Below, piece after piece: positions 35,316 through 45,102 of a stretch of 64,000 nt of DNA. The position numbers and the translations under genes are program-made. This DNA is from Nesterenkonia ebinurensis (GTDB taxonomy: Bacteria; Actinomycetota; Actinomycetes; Actinomycetales; Micrococcaceae), in contig NZ_VWNF01000041.1 in NCBI RefSeq assembly GCF_008711175.1, forward strand, positions 62,001 through 126,000, read 5' to 3'. Numbering within the stretch: position 1 is the first letter of the stretch; each line of letters opens with the position of its first letter. The notes beneath the pieces are model-generated. The model searched no databases. It worked only from the letters and a program-made list of their open reading frames with translations, and had not been told where the DNA came from.

Positions 35316-36458
35316 TTATTGGGGTTGATATCCGCGTGTGGGGTCGAGGATGAAGTCACGTAAGACCTCTCCGGTGCGTTTATCAGCAACGATGATGTGG
35401 CGGTCTTTGACGATCTTGACCACGGGGGTTCCAGCGTGGGTTCGGCCGATGCCGATATGGCGCATCCGGCCGTCATAGCGGATGCTGAGTTTGCCGAATT
35501 TATCGACTCGATCGTGTAGGTAGCGGGTGGTGTCCTCAGGCAAGGGTGCAGGCGCGTCTTTGGGCGCTGAGGTGTAGGCCGCGTAGGGGGTGGCTTTGCG
35601 GGCTGTGTGGATGCGCTCGGTGTTATAGACCTCGGTGAAGCGGCCTAGTAGCTGGTTGAGCTCTGTGATGTTTCCTGGTGAGGACTGGGCGGTGATCCAT
35701 TTCTTCAGGGTCTGCTGGAAGCGTTCGATCTTGCCCTGGGTCTGAGGGTGATTACCACGACCGTTGCGCTGTGCCACATCATGGGTGCGTAGCAGCTTCT
35801 CGAACCGGTTAGACCCACCACGGAACCGGGTGGTGTAGACCAGTCCGTTATCGGTCAGGGTCGCTGCAGGGTGCCCGTAGGCCCGTGCAGCGGCGGTAAA
35901 AGACGAGACCACGGTATTGACGCTCACCCGGGTATGAGCCTGGATGTGCAGGATCATCCTCGAGTAGTCATCGAGCCAGGTAATCACCTCCGCCCTAGAC
36001 TCATCAGCGAGCAGGATTTTGGTGACATCAGATTGCCAGCACCCATTAGGCAGTTCAGCCTCAAACCGGATCAGAGAGGCTTTGGGACGTTTCTTCGGCT
36101 CCGGGGTCACCAGGCCCTGCCGGGCCAGTATCCGGTTAATGCTGGCTCGGGATGGCAGCTGGTCTCTGAAGACCCCAGCGGCCAGGTGATCAGTAATGGT
36201 GGCTGCCCCTGCATCCAGACCCGCAGTGACCAAGCTAGAACGGATCCGCACGATCTCAGCAATCACCTCAGCAGACACAGCCGCAGGGTGAGACCTCGGC
36301 CCTCTGGACTTGGCGTAGAACGCCGCATCGCCTTCTCTAGCCCACTGTCTCAATAGCTTGGAAACCATCGACTCTGAGACCCCATAAGCCCACGCTGCCT
36401 GAGCCTGAGACATCGTGCCGCTATTGATCGCCTGGATGATCTGTCTGCGCTTGGTCAT
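35316..36458 (-). CDS. IS481-family DDE transposase
   Basis: A 380-residue transposase. The N-terminal helix-turn-helix region (QIIQAINSGTMSQAQAAWAYGVSESMVSKLLRQ) covers about 5-40 and a second HTH lies near 100. The integrase core has Asp in WQSDVTKILL near residue 140, Asp in TLTDNGLVY near 202, and Glu in TQGKIERFQQTL near 245. All three catalytic acids and the full length are present, so the gene looks functional. Base composition is lower in GC than in its surroundings. A decayed relative of its C-terminus lies just outside the element. Confidence 0.93.
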   Translation of the reverse strand: MTKRRQIIQAINSGTMSQAQAAWAYGVSESMVSKLLRQWAREGDAAFYAKSRGPRSHPAAVSAEVIAEIVRIRSSLVTAGLDAGAATITDHLAAGVFRDQLPSRASINRILARQGLVTPEPKKRPKASLIRFEAELPNGCWQSDVTKILLADESRAEVITWLDDYSRMILHIQAHTRVSVNTVVSSFTAAARAYGHPAATLTDNGLVYTTRFRGGSNRFEKLLRTHDVAQRNGRGNHPQTQGKIERFQQTLKKWITAQSSPGNITELNQLLGRFTEVYNTERIHTARKATPYAAYTSAPKDAPAPLPEDTTRYLHDRVDKFGKLSIRYDGRMRHIGIGRTHAGTPVVKIVKDRHIIVADKRTGEVLRDFILDPTRGYQPQ

Positions 36459-36565
36459 CGACCATCATCAGCCACCCCTAGCCTTGATGATGTATTGAGA
36501 CATCCCTTGACGATCTATTGAGCCACAACACCCCCGCCTCCGCCAGTGAAGTGTCAAGACATCGG

Positions 36566-36597
36566 AAACACCTCGAACCCTCAGGTTCGGGGTGTTT
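36566..36597. terminator. relic copy of the IS-end terminator hairpin
   Basis: AAACACCTCGAACC pairs with GGTTCGGGGTGTTT around CTCA, followed by TTC. It corresponds in position and sequence to the hairpin at 35272 inside the intact IS, and is part of an older element remnant. Confidence 0.75.
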
Positions 36598-36598
36598 T

Positions 36599-36720
36599 TC
36601 GTTGTGGCCCGTAGTTGCGTATGGGGTCAAGGACGGAGTCTGTGTCGATCTCTCCGGTGCGTTAGCCAGCGACGGCGACATGACGGCCTCTGACGATTAA
36701 CACGGTGATCGCAAAGACAG
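36599..36720 (-). pseudogene. remnant of an IS481 transposase C-terminus
   Basis: Read on the minus strand, this gives VLIVRGRHVAVAG, a stop, then RTGEIDTDSVLDPIRNYGPQ. The intact transposase ends VVKIVKDRHIIVADK RTGEVLRDFILDPTRGYQPQ, so about 40 codons align with an in-frame TAA. The rest of the older element has been deleted. Its right-end hairpin and a TGTC-AGACAT end sequence survive at 36545-36597. Confidence 0.85.
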
Positions 36721-36844
36721 TGCTGCTAAACCCCATAGTATTCCCGGTTGCAAAGCCTCTACAGGCTAAGTGCTCACGCTGATCCAGATGATCACTGACA
36801 TTCCTAGGTATACGCGATCGTGACAAGATAACAGCAATCGTTAC

Positions 36845-36859
36845 ATTATTTGCAATAAT
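36845..36859. promoter_or_regulatory. AT-rich palindrome before the surface-protein genes
   Basis: ATTATT-TGC-AATAAT is perfectly symmetric and lies 104 bases before the first surface-protein start. TTGCG-TT-CGCAA follows at about 36869. Both are unusual in this GC-rich sequence and may be operators. The rest of the gap after the IS remnant (36721-36963) shows no gene. Confidence 0.45.
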
Positions 36860-36963
36860 TCACCTTGCATTGCGTTCGCAAAGAATCTAACGTCGTATCC
36901 AGATGTCCCATGAGCGACATCAGAACACAACGCTGACACCTATCCACGCAAGGAGCGAGGACC

Positions 36964-38295
36964 ATGAACGGCACAGCACAAACCACCGCAACACTCGCCC
37001 GGCCCACGCTGCGCCGGACCCCAGTGCGCGCGCTGACTGCGCTGAGCATCGGAGCAGCAGCAGCCCTGATAGCTGCACCGGCAGCCCACTCCCAGGCAGA
37101 GGAGATTCCCTTCGACCTGCATGGGACCGTAGATGGTGGCGACGTAACCGTCGAATGGGATGACATCGCAGAAGCCGAGGAGTTCATCTTCACTGTGAGT
37201 ATGGCCGGTACTGACGGGGTCTTCATCGAAGAAACCTTCACCACCAGTCCAGCCAGCTTCAACGTGGCCGACATCCCCGTAGAGGGCTACGAGCTCTCCG
37301 ACTACGTGGACTACCTGCTGGCCGTCAACGTCTCCGGCCAGTTCCCCGGTGAGGATACCTACTACGCCTATGAACAGGCCTATTTCAGCGTGATGCAGGA
37401 TGAACAGGGCGAATGGACCATCGGCGCACCTGACGCTGAAGCTGACTCCAACTGGACTGGAATGACCCAGGAGGAGATGGACGCCCATTTCGAGGCACAC
37501 TTCACCGTAATCGGAGACGACTCTGGTGAACCGGAGCCTGAGGGCCCCAGCATCGAGGACTTCAGCGCTGAGCAGGAGAACTCCATCTTCCTCTACACCG
37601 AAGGCGGACCCGCCGCGCGCGGCGTCGAAGCCCTTGTCACCCTCAATACTGAGACCAGCTATCTCAACGAAGAGCTGGATCTCTATCTGCTGCCGCAGCA
37701 GGGCAGCACCAGTGAGACAGTGGCTCTCGGCACTGACCTGGTGGAGGAGCACTACACCGTCAACATCCACCAAGAGAACGTGCAGGTTGACCACACTGCC
37801 CAGATCAGGCTTGATGAGTCGCTGGCGCCTGGTCAATACTGGCTGGTGGCCTACACCAGCAGCGGAGAGCCGGTCGGCTGGCACAACCTGGAGATCGGCG
37901 AAGACGATTTCTCAGATGTAGAGGAGTACCAAGGCGACCAGAAGACCCGGACCCCCGAGGAACTCCATGAGAGTCTGTCCGCTCTGGCTGAAACCGGTGA
38001 GGGCCAGCAACTGCTGGAGATCCTATGTGCCGATCCTGCCTATGGATACCTCTGTGACGACCAGGGCGGCGAACCAGGCCCGAGCGAGTCTCCCAACCTC
38101 ACTGAAGATCCCACTGAAGCCGCATCTCCCTCCGCTCTGCCCAGCGAAACACCTGAGGCTGAGCCGGCCAGTCACACCCAACGCCTGGCCGACACCGGCT
38201 TCGGTGTGCTTATTCTGGGCCTGGTGGCGGCCGGACTGCTCACCACCGGGATCTTCCTCGCCCTGCGCAGCCGGGATAATGGGCATAACGCATAG
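36964..38295 (+). CDS. cell-wall surface protein with LADTG sorting signal
   Basis: A 443-residue exported protein. The signal peptide (about 1-44) ends near AHSQA. A first beta-rich, fibronectin-III-like domain follows (about 50-175), starting DGGDVTVEWDDI, then a second beta domain (about 200-325) with LDLYLLPQQG and GQYWLVAYTSSGEPVGW. A Pro/Ser/Glu-rich stalk (about 370-405) leads to LADTG, a hydrophobic helix and RSRD at the C-terminus. LAxTG is the signal used by class E sortases of high-GC actinobacteria. No sortase gene is in the window. The product is very acidic. Its downstream neighbour shares a related domain. Function, perhaps adhesion, is unknown. Confidence 0.8.
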   Translation: MNGTAQTTATLARPTLRRTPVRALTALSIGAAAALIAAPAAHSQAEEIPFDLHGTVDGGDVTVEWDDIAEAEEFIFTVSMAGTDGVFIEETFTTSPASFNVADIPVEGYELSDYVDYLLAVNVSGQFPGEDTYYAYEQAYFSVMQDEQGEWTIGAPDAEADSNWTGMTQEEMDAHFEAHFTVIGDDSGEPEPEGPSIEDFSAEQENSIFLYTEGGPAARGVEALVTLNTETSYLNEELDLYLLPQQGSTSETVALGTDLVEEHYTVNIHQENVQVDHTAQIRLDESLAPGQYWLVAYTSSGEPVGWHNLEIGEDDFSDVEEYQGDQKTRTPEELHESLSALAETGEGQQLLEILCADPAYGYLCDDQGGEPGPSESPNLTEDPTEAASPSALPSETPEAEPASHTQRLADTGFGVLILGLVAAGLLTTGIFLALRSRDNGHNA

Positions 38296-38325
38296 AGGCG
38301 CACAAGAGACTAGGAGTAATCTGCT

Positions 38326-39597
38326 ATGACAGTGCTGGTTCCGCAGGCGGGGAAACCCCATTCAACTCCCGACCGGCTACAGTGGCACCGGCCTTCACGC
38401 CTAAAGCCGCGACTACTTCCCGCCCTCGGGGTGGCCGGCACCCTGGCGCTGGTCACCCCGGCGGGAGCCTACGCCTCCCCTGATCCTGATGCGCTCTCCG
38501 AACAGACCTATGGCGGGCTCAACCTGGGCGAGGGGGTGGGCACCTTCCCGCTGGACTCCACCTTTGACCTCATGCTGTTGTCCGAGGACTATGACATCCC
38601 AGAGTCAGTAGAGGTCTGGGCGCTCTCCCCCGAGGGTGATGAGATCCTTATCGGCTCAGGTGCCACCGAGTCGAGCACTTACCAGAATCCAGGCTCCGAG
38701 ACCTATCCGGAGGTGGAGGTGGAGCTGATCGAGGTAGAGCTGCCCAGCGCTGAGGTCACTGCCTCCGACTGGTACGCCTTCGTCGCAGTGGACGAGGACA
38801 GCGGCGATCTGGTCACCTGGCAGACCTATCCGGTGCTGCTCGAGGGGGACGACCGTTCCTTCGACGGCGATGAGCTCTACGAGATCTGGCCGGCTCCGGA
38901 TCCGCAGGACCGCACCAGTCCCAGCAGCACCGCCCCCACCGTAGATGTGCTCACTGAGGATACCTACGGGCTGGTGGGAATCCATCAGGATGATGCGCTG
39001 CTGCCCCTGGATGAAGAGTTCACCGTGGAGGTTCAGGCAGACGTCTATGCAGACCTGTGGCTGCTTCCCCCGAGCAGCGGAGAGGAGGCCATCTTCCTCC
39101 CGGCCCGTGTTGCCGAGAGCAGCGATGACCGCATCCAGTGGAATACGCAGATCGGCAGTGAGGATATCGATTACACCGGCATCTACGGCCTGGTCTACGT
39201 CTACGGTGATGAGGTACTGGGCTGGGCTCCTTTCGGAATCACCTTGGACGGGGAGCCCCTGGACGCCGGGCTGCCGGGTGTCCATGCCACAGAGGACGGG
39301 TTCGCCGATCGGAGCATCTGGCCAGTGCCAGACTCTGTTCCCGGCCCTGAGGAGGCTGAGCGGGCGGAAGAAGATGATGATGACGCCGGCGAGGATGAGA
39401 CAGCAGAGGCCACCGAAGAGCCGGCCCCAACACAGGAGCCGGAGGAAGGTTCTGATGAGACTGAGCCGGCCGAAACCGATCAGGCCTCAGACACCAATGG
39501 AATCAACGGCTGGGTGGTCGTGCTGGCGATCGCCGGCGGCGCCCTGATCGCCGCCGGAATCGCCTACCTCATCGGCAACCGCCGCAAAATTACCTGA
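38326..39597 (+). CDS. surface protein with two repeat beta domains and C-terminal anchor
   Basis: A 423-residue exported protein starting 30 bases after the LADTG protein, with TAGGAG before the ATG; the two form an operon. The signal peptide ends near AYASP at about residue 46. Two related domains follow (about 50-170 and 200-310): each opens with TYGGLNLGEG or TYGLVGIHQD, then LDSTFDLMLLS or LDEEFTVEVQA, then EVWALSPEG or DLWLLPPSSG, and ends near a Trp. An acidic Glu/Thr/Pro stalk and a final helix (WVVVLAIAGGALIAAGIAYL) with RRK form a membrane anchor. No clear sortase motif is seen, only SDTNG. Function is unknown. Confidence 0.78.
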   Translation: MTVLVPQAGKPHSTPDRLQWHRPSRLKPRLLPALGVAGTLALVTPAGAYASPDPDALSEQTYGGLNLGEGVGTFPLDSTFDLMLLSEDYDIPESVEVWALSPEGDEILIGSGATESSTYQNPGSETYPEVEVELIEVELPSAEVTASDWYAFVAVDEDSGDLVTWQTYPVLLEGDDRSFDGDELYEIWPAPDPQDRTSPSSTAPTVDVLTEDTYGLVGIHQDDALLPLDEEFTVEVQADVYADLWLLPPSSGEEAIFLPARVAESSDDRIQWNTQIGSEDIDYTGIYGLVYVYGDEVLGWAPFGITLDGEPLDAGLPGVHATEDGFADRSIWPVPDSVPGPEEAERAEEDDDDAGEDETAEATEEPAPTQEPEEGSDETEPAETDQASDTNGINGWVVVLAIAGGALIAAGIAYLIGNRRKIT

Positions 39598-39601
39598 CGG
39601 A

Positions 39602-40735
39602 TCAGCCTCTGGCTGAGGGGGAGACCGTGGCATCGACGCGCTGGAAGGACTTAAGGTCCACGTAGCCGCAGGAGGCCATCGCATGGCGCAGCCCGCCCAT
39701 GAGATTGGATGATCCGTCGGTGTGGTGGCCAGGGCCCAGCAGCACCTCCTCCAGCGAGGCCACAGTACCCACCTTGGTGCGATGGCCCCTGGGGAAGTTC
39801 GGATGCACTGCTTCCAGGCCCCAGTGCCACCCGCTGCCCGGTGCTTCCTCGGCCCGGGCCAGGGTGGCGCCCAGCATCACGGCGTCGGCACCCATGGCCA
39901 GCGCCTTGACGATGTCTCCGGATGAGCCGAGACCGCCATCGGCGATCACGTGGACGTACCGTCCGCCGGACTCGTCGAGATAGTCACGCCGGGCTGCGGC
40001 GATGTCACTGATGGCGGTGGCCATCGGAACCCTGATGCCTAGGGCGCGGTGCGTCGTGGTCGCGCTCCCGCCACCGAAGCCCACCAGCACTCCTGCCGCA
40101 CCAGTGCGCATCAGATGCAGGGCTGGGGTGTAGCCGGCGGCACCTCCCACGATGACCGGCACGTCGAGCTCGTAGATGAACTCCTTGAGGTTCAGCGGGT
40201 CCTCGGTCTCAGAGACATGCTCAGCAGAGACCGTGGTGCCACGGATGACGAACATGTCTACCCCGGCATCAATCACCGTCTGGTAGAACTCCTGGGTGTT
40301 CTGCGGGGTCAGCGAACCGGAGACCACCACTCCGGCCTCACGGATCTCTGCCAACCGCTGAGTGATCAGCTCCGCTTTGATCGGCTCAGCGTAGAACTCC
40401 TGCATCCGCCGTGTGTTGGTCGGGGATATCTCCTGGCTCTCCAAGTGGGCGATCTCTTCGAAGACCGGCTCGGGGTTCTCGTAGCGGGTCCAGAGGCCTT
40501 CAAGGTTGAGCACCCCGAGACCGCCGAGCCTTCCCAGGGCAATGGCGGTGGCCGGGGACATCACCGAATCCATCGGGGCGCCGATCACCGGCATGGTGAA
40601 GGTGTAGGCGTCGATCTGCCAGTCCAGGGAGACGTCCTGCGGGCTGCGGGTCCGCCGAGAGGGGGTGATGTTGACGTCGTCCAGTGCCCAGGCTCGGCGA
40701 CCTGTCTTGGCGAGTCCGATCTGGATCTCATTCAC
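39602..40735 (-). CDS. guaB3: GuaB3-family IMP dehydrogenase-related protein
   Basis: A 377-residue (alpha/beta)8-barrel protein of the GuaB3 group, without CBS domains. It starts EIQIGLAKTGRRAWALDDV, and has VIGAPMDSVMSPATA near 55, VIADGGLGSSGDIVKALAMGADAVMLG near 265-290 and the GuaB3-type flap ARAEEAPGSGWHWG. It is common next to guaB in actinobacteria. Its reaction in this group is not settled; some GuaB3 proteins have been reported to reduce GMP rather than oxidise IMP. GTG start with AGGAG upstream. It follows guaB by 11 bases in the same operon. Confidence 0.92.
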   Translation of the reverse strand: MNEIQIGLAKTGRRAWALDDVNITPSRRTRSPQDVSLDWQIDAYTFTMPVIGAPMDSVMSPATAIALGRLGGLGVLNLEGLWTRYENPEPVFEEIAHLESQEISPTNTRRMQEFYAEPIKAELITQRLAEIREAGVVVSGSLTPQNTQEFYQTVIDAGVDMFVIRGTTVSAEHVSETEDPLNLKEFIYELDVPVIVGGAAGYTPALHLMRTGAAGVLVGFGGGSATTTHRALGIRVPMATAISDIAAARRDYLDESGGRYVHVIADGGLGSSGDIVKALAMGADAVMLGATLARAEEAPGSGWHWGLEAVHPNFPRGHRTKVGTVASLEEVLLGPGHHTDGSSNLMGGLRHAMASCGYVDLKSFQRVDATVSPSARG

Positions 40736-40746
40736 AGTGAGGCTCC

Positions 40747-42279
<1,533 letters not shown>

Positions 42280-42380
42280 TCAACTTCTTGTGCGGTGACG
42301 GGTCAGGCAAGTAACAACCAGTCTACTGGCAGTGAAATTCCGGGGCACCCGCGGTGACCGGGGCGTCGTCGTTCTGGTGA

Positions 42381-42400
42381 ATATGAACTTATATGAACTT
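42381..42400. repeat. perfect tandem repeat ATATGAACTT x2
   Basis: Two exact head-to-tail copies of ATATGAACTT in the gap between the divergent guaB and rhodanese genes. It is an AT-rich patch in GC-rich DNA, about 72 bases before the rhodanese start, and is a plausible -10/-35 region or activator site. Confidence 0.6.
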
Positions 42401-42471
42401 TTTCCTGCGGAGCCTGAAGATATTGCCGCATAGTGGTGAGTGCACTGCACCGATTGCGAAAGGCTTCCCTG

Positions 42472-43659
42472 ATGAGCACCGAAGACAGCACCCCGGCCGG
42501 GGACACTCCAACCCAGGCCACATCCAACTCCGGGCTGAAAACCGGAATCGCCATTGTGGCAGTGGCCGCACTGGCCGGTACCGCAGGCTTCGTAGTGGCT
42601 AACTCCACCGGTGACTCCGCGGACACCGGCACCACAACCTCCGACGGCGACGGCGCCACAGCAGGAGAGTCCGCCACCACCGTCACCTCGGTCAACATCC
42701 CTGGCGAGAACCGGGGGTACGACGACGTCCACACCGACGAGCCGCTGGTGGACACCGACTGGCTCGCCGAGCGGATCGATGAGGGTGACCTCTACGAGCA
42801 GGGCATCGTGCTGCTGGACGTCTCCGAGGAGTTGGCCAGCTCTGAACTGACCCCTTACTCCGAGGCGCATATCCCGCAGGCCCAGTACGTGAACTGGACC
42901 ACCGAGTTCACCCAGGAGAACACCCGGGAGTTCATCGACCAGGATCAGTTCACCGAGTTGGCTCAGCGTCTGGGCATCGAGGACGACACCACTGTGGTGA
43001 TCTACGGTGACAACAACAACTGGTTCGCCGCCTACGCCGCCTGGGTGTTCAACCTCTACGGTGTGGAGGACGTCAAGCTGCTCGACGGCGGCCTGCACAA
43101 GTGGGAGGTCTACGACGGTCGCGAACTGGTCGAGGAAGTGCCCTCCGTGCCTGAGGGCAGCTTCGAGGCCCAGCCGCAGAACCACGATATCCGCGCCTTC
43201 CAGCCTGAGGTGTTAGAGGTTGCCGAGGCCAATGCCGCCGCTGACGGCGAGGTCGTGGGTGACTACAACCTGGTGGATATCCGCTTCCAGGACGAGTACG
43301 ACGGAGAGGTGGGCGTCAACGCCGAGATCTTCGAGGGCGAAGGCGCCTCCATCTGGGGCCATATCCCCGGCGCGGTCAACGTCCCGTGGGGCTCCATTGT
43401 GGACTCTGAGACCGGCGAGTTCCTGCCCGCTGACGAGATCCGGGCTATCTATGAGGAGGCCGGGGTCGATTTCGACAAGCCGATCATCGCCTACTGCCGG
43501 ATCGGTGAGCGTGCCTCCCACACCTGGTACGCGCTGAGCCAGGTTCTGGGCGAGGACGTCAAGGTCTACGACGGCTCCTGGTCTGAGTGGGGCAACTCCG
43601 TGGGTGTTCCGGTGGCGAATAACACCGGCGAGCGCGGCGGAGTCTGGGGCGGCAACTGA
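42472..43659 (+). CDS. exported/membrane-anchored thiosulfate sulfurtransferase (tandem rhodanese)
   Basis: A 395-residue protein with two rhodanese domains. An N-terminal membrane segment (TGIAIVAVAALAGTAGFVVA, about 22-41) and a Thr/Ser/Gly linker place the enzyme outside the membrane. Domain 1 (about 85-215) is inactive, with Asp in place of Cys in VVIYGDNNNW. Domain 2 (about 245-385) has the active Cys in IIAYCRIGERASHTWY. It would move sulfur between thiosulfate and cyanide or another acceptor. The start MSTEDST is chosen because GAAAGG lies upstream; 13 extra codons are possible. A YeeE-type transporter follows 81 bases later. Confidence 0.9.
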   Translation: MSTEDSTPAGDTPTQATSNSGLKTGIAIVAVAALAGTAGFVVANSTGDSADTGTTTSDGDGATAGESATTVTSVNIPGENRGYDDVHTDEPLVDTDWLAERIDEGDLYEQGIVLLDVSEELASSELTPYSEAHIPQAQYVNWTTEFTQENTREFIDQDQFTELAQRLGIEDDTTVVIYGDNNNWFAAYAAWVFNLYGVEDVKLLDGGLHKWEVYDGRELVEEVPSVPEGSFEAQPQNHDIRAFQPEVLEVAEANAAADGEVVGDYNLVDIRFQDEYDGEVGVNAEIFEGEGASIWGHIPGAVNVPWGSIVDSETGEFLPADEIRAIYEEAGVDFDKPIIAYCRIGERASHTWYALSQVLGEDVKVYDGSWSEWGNSVGVPVANNTGERGGVWGGN

Positions 43660-43684
43660 GCTGCTCTCATAACTGAGTAACCTA

Positions 43685-43717
43685 GTGGGCCGGACCTGAG
43701 TCTCAGGTCCGGCCCAC
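43685..43717. terminator. hairpin between rhodanese and transporter genes
   Basis: GTGGGCCGGACCTGA pairs perfectly with its complement across a 3-base loop. No T-run follows, so it may dampen rather than stop transcription into the transporter gene 24 bases on. Confidence 0.65.
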
Positions 43718-43740
43718 ATCTGTGAATGAGGATCTGGTAA

Positions 43741-44994
43741 ATGACAGTAGAAGTGAAGGCTGATCGTGAACTCGGCTGGACCCGCGGAGATACGATCCGC
43801 ACCTCGCTTGCAGTGACTGTGGCCGCGGTGCTTTTGGGGCTTGCCTGGTACCTGGCGGCCACTGGCGGTGAGGGGCTGGGCGGTTCCAACGCCGCACTGA
43901 TGCTGCTGGTCGGAGCCGGACTGGGCATCCTCTTTGAACGCGGCAGGTACTGCTTCTTCTGTGTGTTCCGTGACCTGTTCGAGAAGAAGGACAGCCGCGG
44001 GATGTACGCCATCCTGGTCTCCATCGCAGTAGGCATGATCGGCTACGCGGTGATCTTCTCCACCCGCATCCCCACCCCCACCGCAGACAACACTCCCTCT
44101 GACGCGCATATTGCACCAGTCTCGATCGCGCTGGTGATCGCCGGGCTGGCTTTCGGACTGGGCATGGTGATCTCCGGGGGCTGCATCGCCGGGCACCTGT
44201 ACCGGCTGCCCGAGGGGCATCTTCGCTCCATACCCGCCCTGGGCGGTGTGGTACTCGGCTTCGGCGCGGGGTTCCTCAGTTGGGACTTCATGTACTCCAG
44301 CTTTATCCTCGGCGCGCCGGTGCCCTGGCTTCCGGCGGGCAATGGATACACCATCGCCGTGCTGGTGCAGCTGGGTGTGCTGGTGGGGATCGGCTGGTGG
44401 CTGCTGCGCTGGAACCCGCCCGTGGCCGGCCGTGGGGACCGGGTGGTGGATGCCACCGAGGTGCGGCGCCTGGTGTTCTTCAAACGCTGGCCGGCCCTGA
44501 TGACCGGGGTCGCGGTGGGTCTGCTGGCAATCCTGGCCTATTACAAGGACGTGCCCTTGGGCGTGACCTCTCAGATCTCTTCGCTGACCCGCACCGGAAT
44601 GACCGAGGCCGGGATGCTGCCGCACTTCATGCCCGGACTCGACGAACGTTTGGCCGGCTGTGTTGCCGTGGTGGTGCACACCATCACCACCAATGGCTGG
44701 CTGATCCTGGGCATCATGCTGGCCTCGCTGGCCGCAGCACTGCCCGGGCGCCGGGTGCGGCTGGAGAAGACCACCACCTTCAACTCAGCCACAGCCCTGC
44801 TGGGCGGGGTGCTTCTGGGCTGGGGCGCGATGATCGGGCTGGGCTGCACTATCGGCGTGCTGCTCTCCGGCACCCATGCCTTTGCGCTCTCCGGCTGGGT
44901 CTTCGGTACAGCCGTGGTGGTGGCTGCCGGTCTCGCCTTCCGGCTCGGCCTGCACCGCAAAGCCGCGCCGGGCGTTTTCCCCGGCGGTAGATGA
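43741..44994 (+). CDS. YeeE/YedE-family sulfur (thiosulfate) transporter
   Basis: A 417-residue membrane protein with about ten helices. The Cys-containing motifs of the TsuA/YeeE family are present: GRYCFFCVFRDLF near residue 62, GGCIAGHLYRLPEG near 143 and GLGCTIGVLLSGTHAFALSGW near 365. Homologues import thiosulfate through a row of Cys residues. Directly behind an extracellular rhodanese, the pair suggests processing or capture of thiosulfate at the surface followed by uptake. The first CIRCE operator starts eight bases after its stop. Confidence 0.88.
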   Translation: MTVEVKADRELGWTRGDTIRTSLAVTVAAVLLGLAWYLAATGGEGLGGSNAALMLLVGAGLGILFERGRYCFFCVFRDLFEKKDSRGMYAILVSIAVGMIGYAVIFSTRIPTPTADNTPSDAHIAPVSIALVIAGLAFGLGMVISGGCIAGHLYRLPEGHLRSIPALGGVVLGFGAGFLSWDFMYSSFILGAPVPWLPAGNGYTIAVLVQLGVLVGIGWWLLRWNPPVAGRGDRVVDATEVRRLVFFKRWPALMTGVAVGLLAILAYYKDVPLGVTSQISSLTRTGMTEAGMLPHFMPGLDERLAGCVAVVVHTITTNGWLILGIMLASLAAALPGRRVRLEKTTTFNSATALLGGVLLGWGAMIGLGCTIGVLLSGTHAFALSGWVFGTAVVVAAGLAFRLGLHRKAAPGVFPGGR

Positions 44995-45002
44995 CACTCT
45001 AA

Positions 45003-45029
45003 TTAGCACTCTGCTTGATTGAGTGCTAA
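45003..45029. promoter_or_regulatory. CIRCE operator 1 of groESL
   Basis: TTAGCACTC, nine bases, GAGTGCTAA: a perfect CIRCE element, the site of the HrcA heat-shock repressor. Confidence 0.96.
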
Positions 45030-45044
45030 CTGGCGTTCTATAGT
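45015..45044 (+). promoter_or_regulatory. groESL promoter
   Basis: TTGATT (45015-45020) and TATAGT (45039-45044) are spaced by 18 bases, a good vegetative-type promoter. It overlaps the first CIRCE, and the predicted start of transcription falls at the second, so HrcA bound at either would block it. Confidence 0.75.
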
Positions 45045-45049
45045 TCTAC

Positions 45050-45076
45050 TTAGCACTCGGCACCACCGGGTGCTAA
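45050..45076. promoter_or_regulatory. CIRCE operator 2 of groESL
   Basis: TTAGCACTC, nine bases, GGGTGCTAA: CIRCE with one mismatch in the right arm. It lies at the predicted transcription start. Confidence 0.92.
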
Positions 45077-45102
45077 TGCTCTGGGCCGTCAACCCGGGGC
45101 TG

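Larger units (their letters stand above)
35253..36530 (-). mobile_element. IS481-type insertion sequence
   Basis: An intact element of about 1278 bp with one transposase gene. The ends TGTTCTGTCTCAGAACATTG (35253 inward) and TGTTGTGGCTCAATAGATCG (36530 inward) match at 14 of 20 positions and begin TGT, as in the IS481 family. The left end is three bases from the 3' end of tRNA-Ser. Outside the right end, CCCCCGCCTCCGCC (36531-36544) matches the tRNA tail CCTCCGTCTCCGCC (35238-35251) at 12 of 14 positions, which may be an aged target duplication. The exact ends are inferred from this inverted repeat. Confidence 0.75.

Noticed and set aside
43213-44679. A 488-codon minus-strand frame opposite the rhodanese and YeeE genes
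   Set aside because: Spans the end of one real gene and most of another on the other strand, and is His/Gln/Gly-rich nonsense.
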